From NCBI RefSeq assembly GCF_902506205.1, contig NZ_LR732816.1, positions 1,414,106 to 1,478,105 of the forward strand: DNA of 64,000 bases, read 5' to 3'. Both the position numbers and the translations under genes were made by a program. The notes under the pieces were generated by a model, which saw only the letters and a list, made by a program, of their open reading frames with translations, ran no database searches and had not been told where the DNA came from. This stretch comes from Brevundimonas sp. G8 (GTDB taxonomy: Bacteria > Pseudomonadota > Alphaproteobacteria > Caulobacterales > Caulobacteraceae). Shown one piece after another: positions 7,075 through 16,275 of the stretch (positions are counted from its first letter, which is position 1; every line of letters starts with the position of its first letter).

Positions 7075-9936
7075 CTACTTCAGCGCGCCGTTGTTCAGGT
7101 TCAGGGCGCCGGCCTCGATGACTTCGAGGTTGGGGTGTTTGGCGCGCAGGGCGTCGAGGAACAGCGAGCCGTCGCCGACGATGACCAGGCTGGCGCGATT
7201 GACCGGCAGGTGTTCGGCGAAGGCGGCCTGGACCTGTTCGGGCGTCACGGCGCGGACCCGGCCGGCGTAGTCGGCGAGGTCGCTCATCGGCAGGTCATAG
7301 AGGGCCAGGTTGGCGACCAGGGCGCCCAGGCCATCCACCGTCTCCAGCGAGCGTCCGAAACCGCCGATCAAGGTGGCGCGGCGCGGGGCCAGGTCGGCCT
7401 GGCTCGGGGTCTCGGCGCCCAGTTTGGCGATCTCGGCCAGGATCAGGTCGGCGACCTCGTCGGCGGTCTCGTTCTTGGTCTGGGTCGAGGCGGTGAACAG
7501 GCCCGCATCCGCCCGCACGCCCAGAGACGACGAGGCGCCGTACGACAGGCCGCGCTTGATGCGGATTTCCTGGTTCAGACGCGACGAGAAGCCGCCGCCC
7601 AACAGGGTGTTGCCGACCGTGAGCGGGAAGAAGTCGGCGTCGGTGCGCGACACGCCGCGAACGGCCGCGACAACGGCGGCCTGCCCGGCGCCGGGCTGGT
7701 TCACCACGACGATGCGGGGCGCCAGGGCCTGGCCGGCGGGATTGGCGGTCGCGGTCGGCGCTGCGCCGGCCGGACGCCAGTCGCCGAACGCCTGTTGCGC
7801 CAGGGCGCGGGCGGCGTCAGGCGTGATGTCGCCCGAGAAGACCAGGGTCGCATCCGACGGCCGATAGCGGGCGGCGTGGAAGGCGGCGACGTCGGCCGGG
7901 GTGATGGTCGGCACCGTCTGTTGCGTGATCGTCGCGCCATAGGGGGCGTCGCCATAGATGACGCGGCCCACGGTCATGCCGGCGATGGCGGCCGGCTGGC
8001 TGAGGGCGACGCGCAGGCCGTCAAGGGTCTGGGCCTGCTGACGCTCAAGCTCCTCGGCGGCGAAGGTGGGGTTCTTCACCAGATCGGCCATCAGGGCGAC
8101 GGTCGCCGGGAAGGCGTTGGACGGAGCGTTGGCGTAGACGTTGGAGAAGTCCACGCCCGCGCCGGCGCCGATCGAGGCGCCCAGCTGTTCAATCTGAGTG
8201 GCGATCTCGGGCGCCGTCCTGGTCTTGGTGCCTTGGGTCAGCAGGGCGGCGGTCATGGCGGCGATCCCGGCCTTGCCCGTCGGATCGTCGGACGAGCCGG
8301 CGTCGAAGCTGAGACGGGCCGAGACCAGCGGCACGCCGTCGGTCGGGGCGACCAGGACGCGCAGGCCGTTATCCAGGCGGAAGTCCGCGACGGCCGGCGT
8401 CACGGGCGCGACCTCCGCGCCCGGCTGGGGCAGGGGCGTGCGCTCGGCCTCGGGCAGGAGGACGGCGGGCGGACCGGCCGGCGCCAGGTCGGCGACGGTG
8501 ACGGGGGCGCCGACGTTCATCTTCTGGACCGAGGCGGGGTTTGCGTCATCGGCGGCCAGGAAGGTGATCGTCGATTGGCGCTGCGGCGTCAGGTATTTGC
8601 GAGCCACGCGCTGGACGTCGGCGACGGTGACGGCCTGGATCTGGGCGACCTCATCGTCGGCGGCGGCGGCCGAGCCGGTGTTGATCAGGGCGAAACCGAG
8701 GGCGGTGGCGCGGTCGTCCACCGTCTCGCGGCTGCGCAGGGCGTCGGCGACCAGTTCGTTCTTGGCCTCGGACAACTCCTCGGCCGTGACGGGGGCGTCG
8801 CGCAGTTTGGCGATTTCTTCGTTCAGGGCGGCGACGCCTTCTTCGGCCGTATGGCCCTGGGCCATGATGGCCAGCGCCGACAGGTTGCCGGCCTGTTGCG
8901 CGAAGTCGGGGGTCGAGCCTATCTGGGCCGCGATCTGCTTGTCATAGACCAGCGAACGATAGAGGCGGCTCGATTCGCCCGTCGACAGGATGCCGTCCAG
9001 CACGGTCAGGGCGGCGCGGTCGGCGTCGGCGTATTTGACCGTCGGCCAAGCGACGACGGCGGCCGGCAGGGGTACGTTCGGCGCGTAATAGGTCACGGCG
9101 CGCGGCGCGGTCGGCTCGGGCTCGACGACATTATTGGCCGGGATGGGCGTGGTCGGGTTCTTCAGCGGGGTGAAATACTGGTCGATCCAGCGGTCCAACT
9201 GGGCCTGGTCGAAGTTGCCCGCCACGATCAGATAGGCGTTGTCGGGCCGGTAGTAGGTGGCGTGGAAGCGGCGCACGTCGTCCAGCGACGAGGCCTCAAG
9301 CTCCTCGATCGAGCCGATGCCGGGACGGCGATAGGGGCTGTCCTGATAGATGGTCTCGGGCACGAACAGGCCGAACAGGCGGCCGTAGGGATTGGCCAGG
9401 ATGCGCTGACGGTATTCCTCCTTCACCACGTCGCGCTCGGCGACGAAGGTCGGCTCGTCCACGACTAGCGAGCCCATGCGGTCGGCCTCGGCGAACAGCA
9501 TCCGCTCCAGATGGTTGGCGGGCACGGTCTCGAAATAGGCGGTGGTGTCGTCGGCGGTGAAGGCGTTGTTGGAGCCGCCCACATCCTCGGTCAGCCGGTC
9601 GAAGGTCTCGGGCGGCAGGTTCCTGGTGGACTTGAACATCAGGTGTTCGAACAGGTGGGCGAAGCCCGAGCGGCCTGCCGGATCGTCCTTGGAGCCGACC
9701 TTGTACCAGACCTGGACCGTGACGTTGGAGGTGTCGGCGTCACGCGCAGTATAGACCTCCAGCCCGTTCGGCAGGACGCGCTTGGCGAAGCCCAGCGGGG
9801 GCACGACGACGCCCTGGGGCGCCTGAACGGCGGCGGGGGCGGCGGCGCCTTCTGCGAAGGCGGGGGCGGCGAGGCCCAGCATCAGGGCCGAGGCGGCTGC
9901 CCCGACTTTGAGAGTGGCGGTCAGGCGGAATTTCAT
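7075..9936 (-). CDS. M16 family zinc metallopeptidase, two-domain, secreted
   Basis: This is a pitrilysin/insulinase-type protease of 953 residues with a signal peptide (cleavage near APAFA|EG). The zinc motif HLFEH (His94, Glu97, His98) and the downstream glutamate in RDVVKEEYRQR are intact in the N-terminal half. The second M16 half, starting near DFRLDNGLRVLVAPTD, has no HxxEH and is the usual structural, non-catalytic copy. It probably degrades peptides in the periplasm. The start ATG 9936 has GGAG seven bases upstream; the longer open frame has no such support. A histidine kinase gene diverges from it, sharing a promoter region of about 170 bases. Confidence 0.93.
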   Translation of the reverse strand: MKFRLTATLKVGAAASALMLGLAAPAFAEGAAAPAAVQAPQGVVVPPLGFAKRVLPNGLEVYTARDADTSNVTVQVWYKVGSKDDPAGRSGFAHLFEHLMFKSTRNLPPETFDRLTEDVGGSNNAFTADDTTAYFETVPANHLERMLFAEADRMGSLVVDEPTFVAERDVVKEEYRQRILANPYGRLFGLFVPETIYQDSPYRRPGIGSIEELEASSLDDVRRFHATYYRPDNAYLIVAGNFDQAQLDRWIDQYFTPLKNPTTPIPANNVVEPEPTAPRAVTYYAPNVPLPAAVVAWPTVKYADADRAALTVLDGILSTGESSRLYRSLVYDKQIAAQIGSTPDFAQQAGNLSALAIMAQGHTAEEGVAALNEEIAKLRDAPVTAEELSEAKNELVADALRSRETVDDRATALGFALINTGSAAAADDEVAQIQAVTVADVQRVARKYLTPQRQSTITFLAADDANPASVQKMNVGAPVTVADLAPAGPPAVLLPEAERTPLPQPGAEVAPVTPAVADFRLDNGLRVLVAPTDGVPLVSARLSFDAGSSDDPTGKAGIAAMTAALLTQGTKTRTAPEIATQIEQLGASIGAGAGVDFSNVYANAPSNAFPATVALMADLVKNPTFAAEELERQQAQTLDGLRVALSQPAAIAGMTVGRVIYGDAPYGATITQQTVPTITPADVAAFHAARYRPSDATLVFSGDITPDAARALAQQAFGDWRPAGAAPTATANPAGQALAPRIVVVNQPGAGQAAVVAAVRGVSRTDADFFPLTVGNTLLGGGFSSRLNQEIRIKRGLSYGASSSLGVRADAGLFTASTQTKNETADEVADLILAEIAKLGAETPSQADLAPRRATLIGGFGRSLETVDGLGALVANLALYDLPMSDLADYAGRVRAVTPEQVQAAFAEHLPVNRASLVIVGDGSLFLDALRAKHPNLEVIEAGALNLNNGALK

Positions 9937-10109
9937 GAGGGGCTCCGAAGCCCGGAACGCCGGGCGCGCTGAACCTATCAGCGATTGGCCGACATGCACC
10001 TTACCGAGATGTAATGAAGCTGGGGACCAAGCCGGTCGTTCATGGACAAGTTCATGGCGGCGATCTATTGCCGAAAGGTCGCATCCAGCGACCACCAAGC
10101 TGAGGTTGC

Positions 10110-11903
10110 GTGCCGAGACGAGCGAAAGCGACTTCTGTCTCCGACGAAAAGATCGCAGTCTGGGCCTTCGTCCTGGAAAATATGGTTACTCCGCCGGCCG
10201 TTCTGTACGGCAGTTGGGCGGCGGCGGGGCTGATCCTGGCGGCCCTGGGGCAGCCTTGGCTGGGGCTGGGGTTCGCCGCCGTCGGCATGGCGTTCGACGC
10301 CTGGGCGCAGCAGAGGGTCAAGCGTTATCAGAACGAGGCGGCGCCGGCGTCTGGCTGGCCGGTCGTGCTGATGGTGATCGTGGCGGTTCGGTTCGGACTG
10401 GGGGTGTCGGGGCCCTTGGTCGCCTGGCTGATGAACCCCCGCCCCGACGTGATGTTGGTGGTCGTGTTGATCCAGGTCTGGTCGATCGGGGTGGCCTTCG
10501 TTCAGTTCAGCGCGGCGCCGAGGCTGTTGGGTCTGGCGGCGGCGCCGATCTGCGCCACCGTGCTGGTGGTGATTTATCCGTCGTTGATCGGTCCGCACGG
10601 CTTGGCGGTCGGGGCGGCCTTTGTCATGCTGGCGGCGATCCTGGTCATCATCTCGCGCGCGACCCACGCCCTGTGGTGCGACCTGTTCGCCGCCGACCAG
10701 CGCAACAAGGCCCTGCTGGTCGAGGTCCAGACGGCGCACGCGGCGGCCGTGGGGGACCGTGACGCCGCCGAGGGCGCGCGAGCTGAAGCGGATGAGGCCA
10801 ACGCCGCCAAGTCCCGCTTCCTGGCCAATATGAGCCACGAGATCCGCACCCCCCTGAACGGCGTCATCGGCATGGCGCAGATCATGGCCGGGGATGTGCT
10901 GGAGGATCGGCAGAAGACGCGGCTGGAGATATTGGACCGCTCGGCGCACACCCTGCTGGACCTGATCAACCAGATCCTGGACCTGTCGCGGATCGAGGAG
11001 GGGCGGCTGGAGATCGTGCCCCAGGCCATCGACGCCGACGCCCTGATCCATGAGGTGACCGAGACGCTGAGGCCGCTGGCGGACAGCAAGGGACTGGCCT
11101 TCCATGTACGGTCGGCGGGCCTGGGCTGGGTCAGCGCCGATCCGGTGCGCCTGCGCCAGATCCTGTTCAACCTGTTGTCCAACGCCATCAAGTTCACGGC
11201 CGAGGGTCAGGTGGCGCTGGATGTCGCACGCACGGATGCCGGGGTGGTGTTGCGGGTCTCGGACACCGGGCGGGGCATACCGGCCGATCAGATCGAACAT
11301 CTGTTCACGCGCTTCGCCCAGATCGAGGCGGCGGCGGTGGACCGGCGCGACGGGGCGGGGCTGGGGCTGTCGATCGTGGCGACGCTGGTGGAACTGCTGG
11401 GCGGCCGGATCGACGTGGAGAGCGAGGCCGGAGAAGGGGCGACCTTCGTCGTCACCCTGCCGCTGACGCCAGCGCAGCCTGTGAAGGCCGGCGAGGATAC
11501 GCCCGACGCCGGGCCGGAAAGGGCGCTGCGGGTGCTGGTCGCCGAGGACCATCCGGTCAACCAGCAGGTGATCCGGGGCCTGCTGGGCCAGGCCGGGATC
11601 GAGGTCGAGATCGTCGAGGACGGCCTTCAGGCGGTCGAGGCGACGCAATCGCGCGCCTGGGACCTGATCCTGATGGACGTGCAGATGCCGAACATGGACG
11701 GCCCGACGGCGACGCGGACCATCCGCCAGCGCGAGGCCGACACAGGCCTGGCGCGGACGCCGATCATCGCCCTTACGGCCAATGCGATGGTGGAACAGGT
11801 CGAGACCTATCTGGCGGCGGGCATGGATGCGGTGGTCGCCAAGCCCATCGACCTGAAGGTGTTGCTGACCACGATCTCCGACGTGATGTCGGCGAAAACC
11901 TAG
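10110..11903 (+). CDS. Hybrid sensor histidine kinase / response regulator
   Basis: This is a 597-residue inner-membrane signalling protein. About six hydrophobic segments span residues 27-185, followed by a short coiled coil (residues 195-235). The HisKA domain carries SHEIRTPLNG with phosphoacceptor His243. The HATPase domain shows NAIKF, DTGRGI and GAGLGLSI. A C-terminal receiver has phosphoacceptor Asp523 (LMDVQMPNMDG) and Lys578 (VAKPID). There is no periplasmic sensor domain, so the signal is probably sensed in the membrane. No cognate regulator gene is adjacent. GTG 10110 is used as start after GAGG; its stop overlaps the convergent gene within CTAG. Confidence 0.92.
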   Translation: MPRRAKATSVSDEKIAVWAFVLENMVTPPAVLYGSWAAAGLILAALGQPWLGLGFAAVGMAFDAWAQQRVKRYQNEAAPASGWPVVLMVIVAVRFGLGVSGPLVAWLMNPRPDVMLVVVLIQVWSIGVAFVQFSAAPRLLGLAAAPICATVLVVIYPSLIGPHGLAVGAAFVMLAAILVIISRATHALWCDLFAADQRNKALLVEVQTAHAAAVGDRDAAEGARAEADEANAAKSRFLANMSHEIRTPLNGVIGMAQIMAGDVLEDRQKTRLEILDRSAHTLLDLINQILDLSRIEEGRLEIVPQAIDADALIHEVTETLRPLADSKGLAFHVRSAGLGWVSADPVRLRQILFNLLSNAIKFTAEGQVALDVARTDAGVVLRVSDTGRGIPADQIEHLFTRFAQIEAAAVDRRDGAGLGLSIVATLVELLGGRIDVESEAGEGATFVVTLPLTPAQPVKAGEDTPDAGPERALRVLVAEDHPVNQQVIRGLLGQAGIEVEIVEDGLQAVEATQSRAWDLILMDVQMPNMDGPTATRTIRQREADTGLARTPIIALTANAMVEQVETYLAAGMDAVVAKPIDLKVLLTTISDVMSAKT

Positions 11904-12769
11904 TCGCGGAAGACCTCGACGCCGATCTCGCCGGCGGGGGTCAGCCAGGCGTGTTTCATGCCCTGGCTGTTGAAGGGGGCGGCGATGTTTCCGGCGGCGT
12001 CCAGGGCGATCATTCCGCCGTCGCCGCCCATTGCGCCGATCTCGTCGATGACGGCCTGGGTCGCCTGGCTAAGGGTCTGGCCCGCCGCGACGCGCCAGGC
12101 GACCTGGGCGGCGGCGGCGACGCGGATGAAATACTCCCCCTGACCGGTGCAGGAGGTTGCGGCGCGGGCGTCGGCCCAGGTTCCGGCGGCGGGGATGGGG
12201 GTGTCGCCCACGCGGCCCGGCATCTTGCCGAACACCCCGGCGGTCGAGGTGGCGGCGGCGAGGCGACCTTGGCTGTCGAGAACGCAGACGCCGACGGTGC
12301 CGTGGCTGAGGGTTCCGGGCGGGTGATTGTCTTCGCCCTGGCCCGCGCCGGTGAACCAGGCGGCCTCGTCGGCGATAAGCTCCAGCCCCTGGTCGTGGGC
12401 GAACAGGGCTGCCCCCTCGCCCACCAGCATGACGTGGGGCGTGCGGTCCATCACGGCGCGTGCGGCGACGACCGGGTTGCGGAACCCTTGCAGGGCGGCG
12501 ACGGCGCCGGCGCGTTTCGTCGAGCCGTCCATGATGCTGGCGTCCAGTTCATAGGCGCCGGCCAGGTTGGGCGAGGCACCCTTGCCGGCGACGTAGAGAC
12601 CGGAATCTTCCAGCATGACTATGGCGGCCGTGGCGACGTCCAGGGCGCTGTCGCCCGCGTCCAACCGCGCCTTCATGGCCTCGACCACCTGGCGCATATG
12701 CACGACCTCGGCGTCGTAGTTGCGTTCGCGCCGGGCGCCGGCGCCGCCGTGGAGGATGAGGGCGGTCAT
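11900..12769 (-). CDS. Isoaspartyl peptidase / L-asparaginase (Ntn hydrolase)
   Basis: This 289-residue plant-type asparaginase is made as a precursor that cleaves itself. The nucleophile Thr158 lies in LSHGTVGVCVLD, and the alpha chain begins ILHGGAG. GRVGDTPIPAAGTWAD and SCTGQGEYFIR form the substrate pocket. It hydrolyses beta-aspartyl dipeptides and asparagine. No signal peptide is visible, so it is cytoplasmic. The start ATG follows CAGGAAGAC. The stop codon overlaps that of the histidine kinase tail-to-tail in the tetranucleotide CTAG. Confidence 0.93.
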   Translation of the reverse strand: MTALILHGGAGARRERNYDAEVVHMRQVVEAMKARLDAGDSALDVATAAIVMLEDSGLYVAGKGASPNLAGAYELDASIMDGSTKRAGAVAALQGFRNPVVAARAVMDRTPHVMLVGEGAALFAHDQGLELIADEAAWFTGAGQGEDNHPPGTLSHGTVGVCVLDSQGRLAAATSTAGVFGKMPGRVGDTPIPAAGTWADARAATSCTGQGEYFIRVAAAAQVAWRVAAGQTLSQATQAVIDEIGAMGGDGGMIALDAAGNIAAPFNSQGMKHAWLTPAGEIGVEVFRD

Positions 12770-12867
12770 GTCGTCTTCCTGAGCCTGGTTTTCGTCGCCT
12801 CTTTCAATCGGGCGTGGCGCTCTTTAGCGTCGCGATGAAGGCCGCGCCATGTCGGTCCAGGGGAAAT

Positions 12868-12903
12868 GGCCTCAAGCAGCGCGAAGCGCGATAGGCCAAG
12901 AAA
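12868..12903 (-). repeat. Short 36-bp repeat, family F (copy 1)
   Basis: Read on the minus strand this is GGCCTATCGCGCTTCGCGCT followed by GCTTGAGGCC. Near-identical copies lie at 17154-17190 and 54829-54863 on the plus strand. The core forms a small GCGCGAAGCGCG hairpin. This copy ends right at the ribosome site of the quinone oxidoreductase gene. Confidence 0.75.
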
Positions 12904-12913
12904 GGAAATTTCT

Positions 12914-13915
12914 ATGCGTGCCGTTCTTTCGAAAGCGCCTGGCGGTCCCGAAACTCTGGTGGTCGAGGACGTGCTCGATCCCACGCCCAAGGCGGGCGAG
13001 GTGGTGATCGAGGTCAAGGCGGTGGGGATCAACTATCCCGACACGCTGATCATCGAAGACAAATACCAGTTCCGGCCCGAACGGCCCTTCTCGCCCGGCG
13101 CCGAGGTCGCGGGCGTGGTCGAGGCGGTGGGCGAGGGCGTCAAGGGCGTGCGCAAGGGCGACCGCGTCATCGCCGTGCCGGGCTGGGGCGGGCTGGTCGA
13201 ACGGCTGGCGGTGCGGGCCGAGACGGTCATCCCGATTCCCGAGGCCATGAGCTTCGAGGAGGCGGCGGCCCTGATCATGACCTATGGCACCAGCTATTAT
13301 GCGCTGAAGGATCGGGCGCAGCTGAAGGCCGGGGAGACCCTGCTGGTGCTGGGCGCGGCGGGGGGCGTGGGCGCCGCCGCCGTCGAACTGGGCAAGGCCA
13401 TGGGCGCGCGCGTGGTCGCCGCCGCCTCGACCAACGACAAGGTCCAGTTCGCCCTGGACCTGGGGGCCGACAACGGCCTGATCTATCCGAGCGGGCCGAT
13501 GGACAAGGCCGCGCAGAAAGAGCTGTCGGGCGAGTTCAAGCTGGCGACGGGCCGCGACGGCGCGGACGTGGTCTATGACGCGGTAGGTGGCGATTATGCC
13601 GATCCTGCGTTGCGGGCCATGGACTGGAACGGGCGGTATCTGGTGGTCGGCTTCCCGGCGGGGATCCCGTCATTGCCGCTGAATCTGACCCTGCTGAAGT
13701 CGGTGTCGGTGATCGGCGTCTTCTGGGGTGCGGCCGTCGCGCGCGATCCCAAGGGCCATGCCGCCAACATGGCCGAACTGATGCAGATGTACGCCGACGG
13801 CAAGATCAAGCCGCGCGTGTCCAAGACCTTCCCGCTGGAGAAGGCGGGTGAGGCGATCAAGGCGCTGGGCGACCGTCAGGCCTTGGGCAAGATCGTGGTG
13901 ACGGTGGAGAGCTAA
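12914..13915 (+). CDS. NADPH:quinone oxidoreductase family protein (zinc-independent MDR)
   Basis: This is a 333-residue medium-chain reductase of the QOR type, using NADPH to reduce quinones or enoyl substrates in the cytoplasm. The N-terminal GroES-like domain contains VGINYPDTL and GAEVAGVVEAVGEG. The Rossmann fold has GAAGGVGAAA (residues 147-156). The zinc-binding cysteines of true alcohol dehydrogenases are absent. I chose ATG 12914 after AAGGAA; the upstream in-frame extension is encoded by the repeat and lacks homology. The actual substrate cannot be told from sequence. Confidence 0.9.
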   Translation: MRAVLSKAPGGPETLVVEDVLDPTPKAGEVVIEVKAVGINYPDTLIIEDKYQFRPERPFSPGAEVAGVVEAVGEGVKGVRKGDRVIAVPGWGGLVERLAVRAETVIPIPEAMSFEEAAALIMTYGTSYYALKDRAQLKAGETLLVLGAAGGVGAAAVELGKAMGARVVAAASTNDKVQFALDLGADNGLIYPSGPMDKAAQKELSGEFKLATGRDGADVVYDAVGGDYADPALRAMDWNGRYLVVGFPAGIPSLPLNLTLLKSVSVIGVFWGAAVARDPKGHAANMAELMQMYADGKIKPRVSKTFPLEKAGEAIKALGDRQALGKIVVTVES

Positions 13916-13917
13916 AT

Positions 13918-13941
13918 CCTCCCCAGCACAGCGGGGGAGGC
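13918..13941. repeat. Small palindrome CCTCCCC...GGGGGAGG
   Basis: The arms CCTCCCC and GGGGGAGG flank AGCACAGC directly after the oxidoreductase stop codon. They resemble the tips of repeat family A, so this may be a remnant. It could also act as a weak bidirectional terminator between convergent genes. Confidence 0.45.
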
Positions 13942-13945
13942 CCGC

Positions 13946-14356
13946 CTACTTCTTCTTCAACCGCTGCACCGCGTCCTCGGCCTGGTCGCGGTGGCGGCGT
14001 TTGATGTTGGCGCCGACCATGGCCAGGACAGCGGTGATCACGGCGGCGTCGTCTGTGTAGCCGATGCCCGCGAAGATGTCGGGAATGGCGTCGATCGGCA
14101 GGACGAAATAGGCCAGGCCGGCGAAGATCATGCCCTTGGCCGCCATCGGCGTGTCAGGATCGCGCGCGGCGTACCATGCGGCCAGAGCCTGATCCGCGAA
14201 GGGGATGCGGGCGGCCGTGCGGGTGATCTTGGGCCAGAAGCCCCGGGTCACACGCGCCTCGTTGACTTTCACGACGGAAGGGACGAGCGCCTTTTTCGGA
14301 TCCAGGACATCGGCGGGATCGGGGGCCGGATCGGCGGGTTTGGCTTTGGCGGTCAT
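13946..14356 (-). CDS. YkvA family (DUF1232) protein
   Basis: This 136-residue protein is likely membrane-associated. The DUF1232 signature is GLAYFVLPIDAIPDIFAG followed by GYTDDAAV, in a pair of hydrophobic helices near residues 72-112. The N-terminal 35 residues are Pro/Ala/Asp-rich and the C-terminus is basic (RRHRDQAEDAVQRLKKK). The family function is unknown. The gene is divergent from the SDR gene, with starts 56 bases apart, so the promoters are compact. Confidence 0.88.
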   Translation of the reverse strand: MTAKAKPADPAPDPADVLDPKKALVPSVVKVNEARVTRGFWPKITRTAARIPFADQALAAWYAARDPDTPMAAKGMIFAGLAYFVLPIDAIPDIFAGIGYTDDAAVITAVLAMVGANIKRRHRDQAEDAVQRLKKK

Positions 14357-14412
14357 GGCCGCTAAATCCTCAAACGAAACTCAGGTTCAAACAATACATA
14401 GGAACGATCAGG

Positions 14413-15195
14413 ATGAAACTCGACAACACCATCGCCGCCGTGGTCACTGGGGGCGCCTCGGGCCTGGGCGAAGGCACCGCGCGCGCCATCGCGGCGACGG
14501 GCGCACGGGTCGCCCTGTTCGACCTGAACGCCGAGCGGGGCGAAGAGATCGCCAAGGAAATCGGCGGCGTCTTCTGCCAGGTGGACGTGACCGACGACGC
14601 CTCGGTCGCCGCAGCCTTCGAAAAGGCCCGCGCCGCCCACGGCCAGGAGCGTCTGACCGTCAACTGCGCCGGCATCGCCACGGGCCAGAAGACTGTGTCG
14701 CGCAAGAAGGACACGGGCGAGATCCGCGCCCACGACATGGCGGCGTTCGAGCGCACCGTACGGGTCAATCTGTTCGGCACCTTCCGCGTCCTGTCACAGT
14801 CGGCGGCCGGCATGATCACGCTGGAACCGATGGCGGACGGCGAGCGCGGCCTGATCGTCAACACCGCTTCTGTAGCGGCCCAGGACGGCCAGATCGGCCA
14901 GGCGGCCTATTCGGCGTCCAAGGGCGGTGTCTACGCCATGACCCTGCCAGTGGCCCGAGATCTGGCCCAGGAAGGCGTGCGCTGCAACACCATCCTGCCC
15001 GGCATCATGTGGACGCCGATGATGGCCGGCATGGACCAGAAGATCCAGGACGCCCTGGCCGCCGCCATCCCCTTCCCCAGCCGCCTGGGCACGCCGGCCG
15101 ACTACGCGTCCCTGGTGCTGGAACTGGCCCGGAACGTCTACATCAACGGCGAATGCATCCGCTTGGACGGCGCCATTCGCTTGGCGCCGCGCTAA
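14413..15195 (+). CDS. SDR family NAD(P)-dependent oxidoreductase (3-hydroxyacyl-CoA dehydrogenase type 2-like)
   Basis: This is a classical short-chain dehydrogenase of 260 residues. The nucleotide motif TGGASGLG covers residues 12-19, and the catalytic residues are Ser153, Tyr166 and Lys170 (YSASK). The Asp after beta-2 (LFDLN) favours NAD over NADP. GIMWTPMMAGM and RLGTPADYASLVLEL resemble HSD17B10-type 3-hydroxyacyl-CoA dehydrogenases that act in beta-oxidation, which fits the fad genes elsewhere in the window. The substrate remains inference. Confidence 0.9.
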   Translation: MKLDNTIAAVVTGGASGLGEGTARAIAATGARVALFDLNAERGEEIAKEIGGVFCQVDVTDDASVAAAFEKARAAHGQERLTVNCAGIATGQKTVSRKKDTGEIRAHDMAAFERTVRVNLFGTFRVLSQSAAGMITLEPMADGERGLIVNTASVAAQDGQIGQAAYSASKGGVYAMTLPVARDLAQEGVRCNTILPGIMWTPMMAGMDQKIQDALAAAIPFPSRLGTPADYASLVLELARNVYINGECIRLDGAIRLAPR

Positions 15196-15243
15196 CGCGC
15201 AGAGGGCGTGAGCAGGGCTTGGTCGCTTTTTGCAAATTCACTC

Positions 15244-15273
15244 TTGCAGGACCGCTCAACCCTCCGCTATACG
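15244..15273 (+). promoter_or_regulatory. Candidate promoter of tRNA-Gly
   Basis: TTGCAG at 15244-15249 and GCTATACG (TATACG at 15268-15273) are separated by 18 bases. They lie about 40 bases before the tRNA. The pair fits the Caulobacterales housekeeping pattern TTGACG / GCTANA. Confidence 0.5.
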
Positions 15274-15313
15274 CCCCCTCCTCGACGGGGAGCGCACCTA
15301 GCTCCTACGGAGT

Positions 15314-15388
15314 GCGGGCGTAGCTCAGTGGTAGAGCACAACCTTGCCAAGGTTGGGGTCGAGAGTTCGAATCTCTTCGCCCGCTCCA
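15314..15388 (+). tRNA. tRNA-Gly (GCC)
   Basis: The full cloverleaf is visible. The acceptor GCGGGCG pairs with CGCCCGC (15378-15384), and the D arm is GCTC...GAGC. The anticodon stem CAACC/GGTTG holds loop TTGCCAA, giving anticodon GCC at 15346-15348. The T arm GAGAG/CTCTT has loop TTCGAAT. The discriminator is T and the CCA end is encoded. Confidence 0.97.
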
Positions 15389-15401
15389 AGTCGAGAGTAC
15401 G

Positions 15402-15437
15402 AAACGGTCCGTCGGAAACGACGGGCCGTTTGTCGTT
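15402..15437 (+). terminator. Terminator after tRNA-Gly
   Basis: A 13-bp stem (AAACGGTCCGTCG / CGACGGGCCGTTT, one G-T pair) closes a GAAA tetraloop and is followed by GTCGTTT. It lies 13 bases after the tRNA. Confidence 0.8.
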
Positions 15438-15519
15438 TCAGGCCCCGGCGACGGCTTTGGAACCTCGACCCGGCGGCCGGGATTTGCTTGGCTGATCCAA
15501 ACTGTCGAAGAGGCCGCCC

Positions 15520-16275
15520 GTGATCCTGCCCCGCCGTTCCGCCCTCGTCCTGACCGCCGCCGTCGCGGCCTCGGCCCTGTCCGCCTGCGCCTATAACGAG
15601 GCGCTGGGTCGCAACCAGTTCCTGCTGGTGGACAATGCGGCCCTGTCGCAGCAATCGACGCAGGCGTGGCGTGAGGCCATCGCCAAGCCGGGCGTGACGA
15701 CGACCGGCGCCCAGGTGGACCGGATACGGCGCGTCGGCGACCGTCTGGTGCAGACGGCGGGCCTGGGGAACCGGACCTGGGACTATGCGGTCTTCACTGA
15801 GGCCAGCCCCAACGCCTTCGTCCTGCCGTCCGGTCAGATCGGCGTGACCACCAGCCTGTTGGCCCTGGTTCAGAACGACGACCAACTGGCCAGCGTCATC
15901 GGTCACGAGATCGGCCACGTCGTCGCCAACCACGCCGCCGAGCGGGCCTCGAACCAGACGGTGACCAGCGTTGGTCTGGCGGCCGTGGGCGGGGCGGCCG
16001 GGCGGTATGGGGATGCCGTGAACGCCTATGGCGGTCTGGCGGCCCAGTATGGCCTGCTGCTGCCCTATTCGCGGCGCGACGAGCTGGAGGCCGACCGGCT
16101 GGGCGTCGACTATATGGCGGGGGCGGGGTTCAAGCCGTCGGAAGCCGTCGCCCTTTGGCGGCTGATGGCGGCGCAACGCCAGACCCAGACGCCTCAGTTC
16201 GCCTCGACCCACCCGTCGGACGCGACGCGGATCGACATGCTTCAGCAGTATATCGCCAGCCGCGGCTGGAACTGA
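15520..16275 (+). CDS. M48 family metalloprotease lipoprotein
   Basis: This 251-residue zinc endopeptidase resembles LoiP/YggG and is predicted to be lipid-anchored in the envelope. The lipobox LSAC places the modified cysteine at Cys23. The zinc motif is HEIGH (His129, Glu130, His133), with a downstream glutamate in SRRDELEADRLG. The C-terminal FASTHPSDATRI is typical of the family. The start is GTG 15520, which is what puts the signal peptide in order. It likely acts in outer-membrane quality control. It stands alone between the tRNA and a convergent small gene. Confidence 0.92.
   Translation: MILPRRSALVLTAAVAASALSACAYNEALGRNQFLLVDNAALSQQSTQAWREAIAKPGVTTTGAQVDRIRRVGDRLVQTAGLGNRTWDYAVFTEASPNAFVLPSGQIGVTTSLLALVQNDDQLASVIGHEIGHVVANHAAERASNQTVTSVGLAAVGGAAGRYGDAVNAYGGLAAQYGLLLPYSRRDELEADRLGVDYMAGAGFKPSEAVALWRLMAAQRQTQTPQFASTHPSDATRIDMLQQYIASRGWN

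Noticed and set aside
7066..9468. An 800-codon plus-strand open frame opposite the M16 protease
   Set aside because: Its sequence is a Gly/Arg/Asp/Gln-rich low-complexity shadow of the real gene, caused by high GC3; it has no ribosome site or family motifs.
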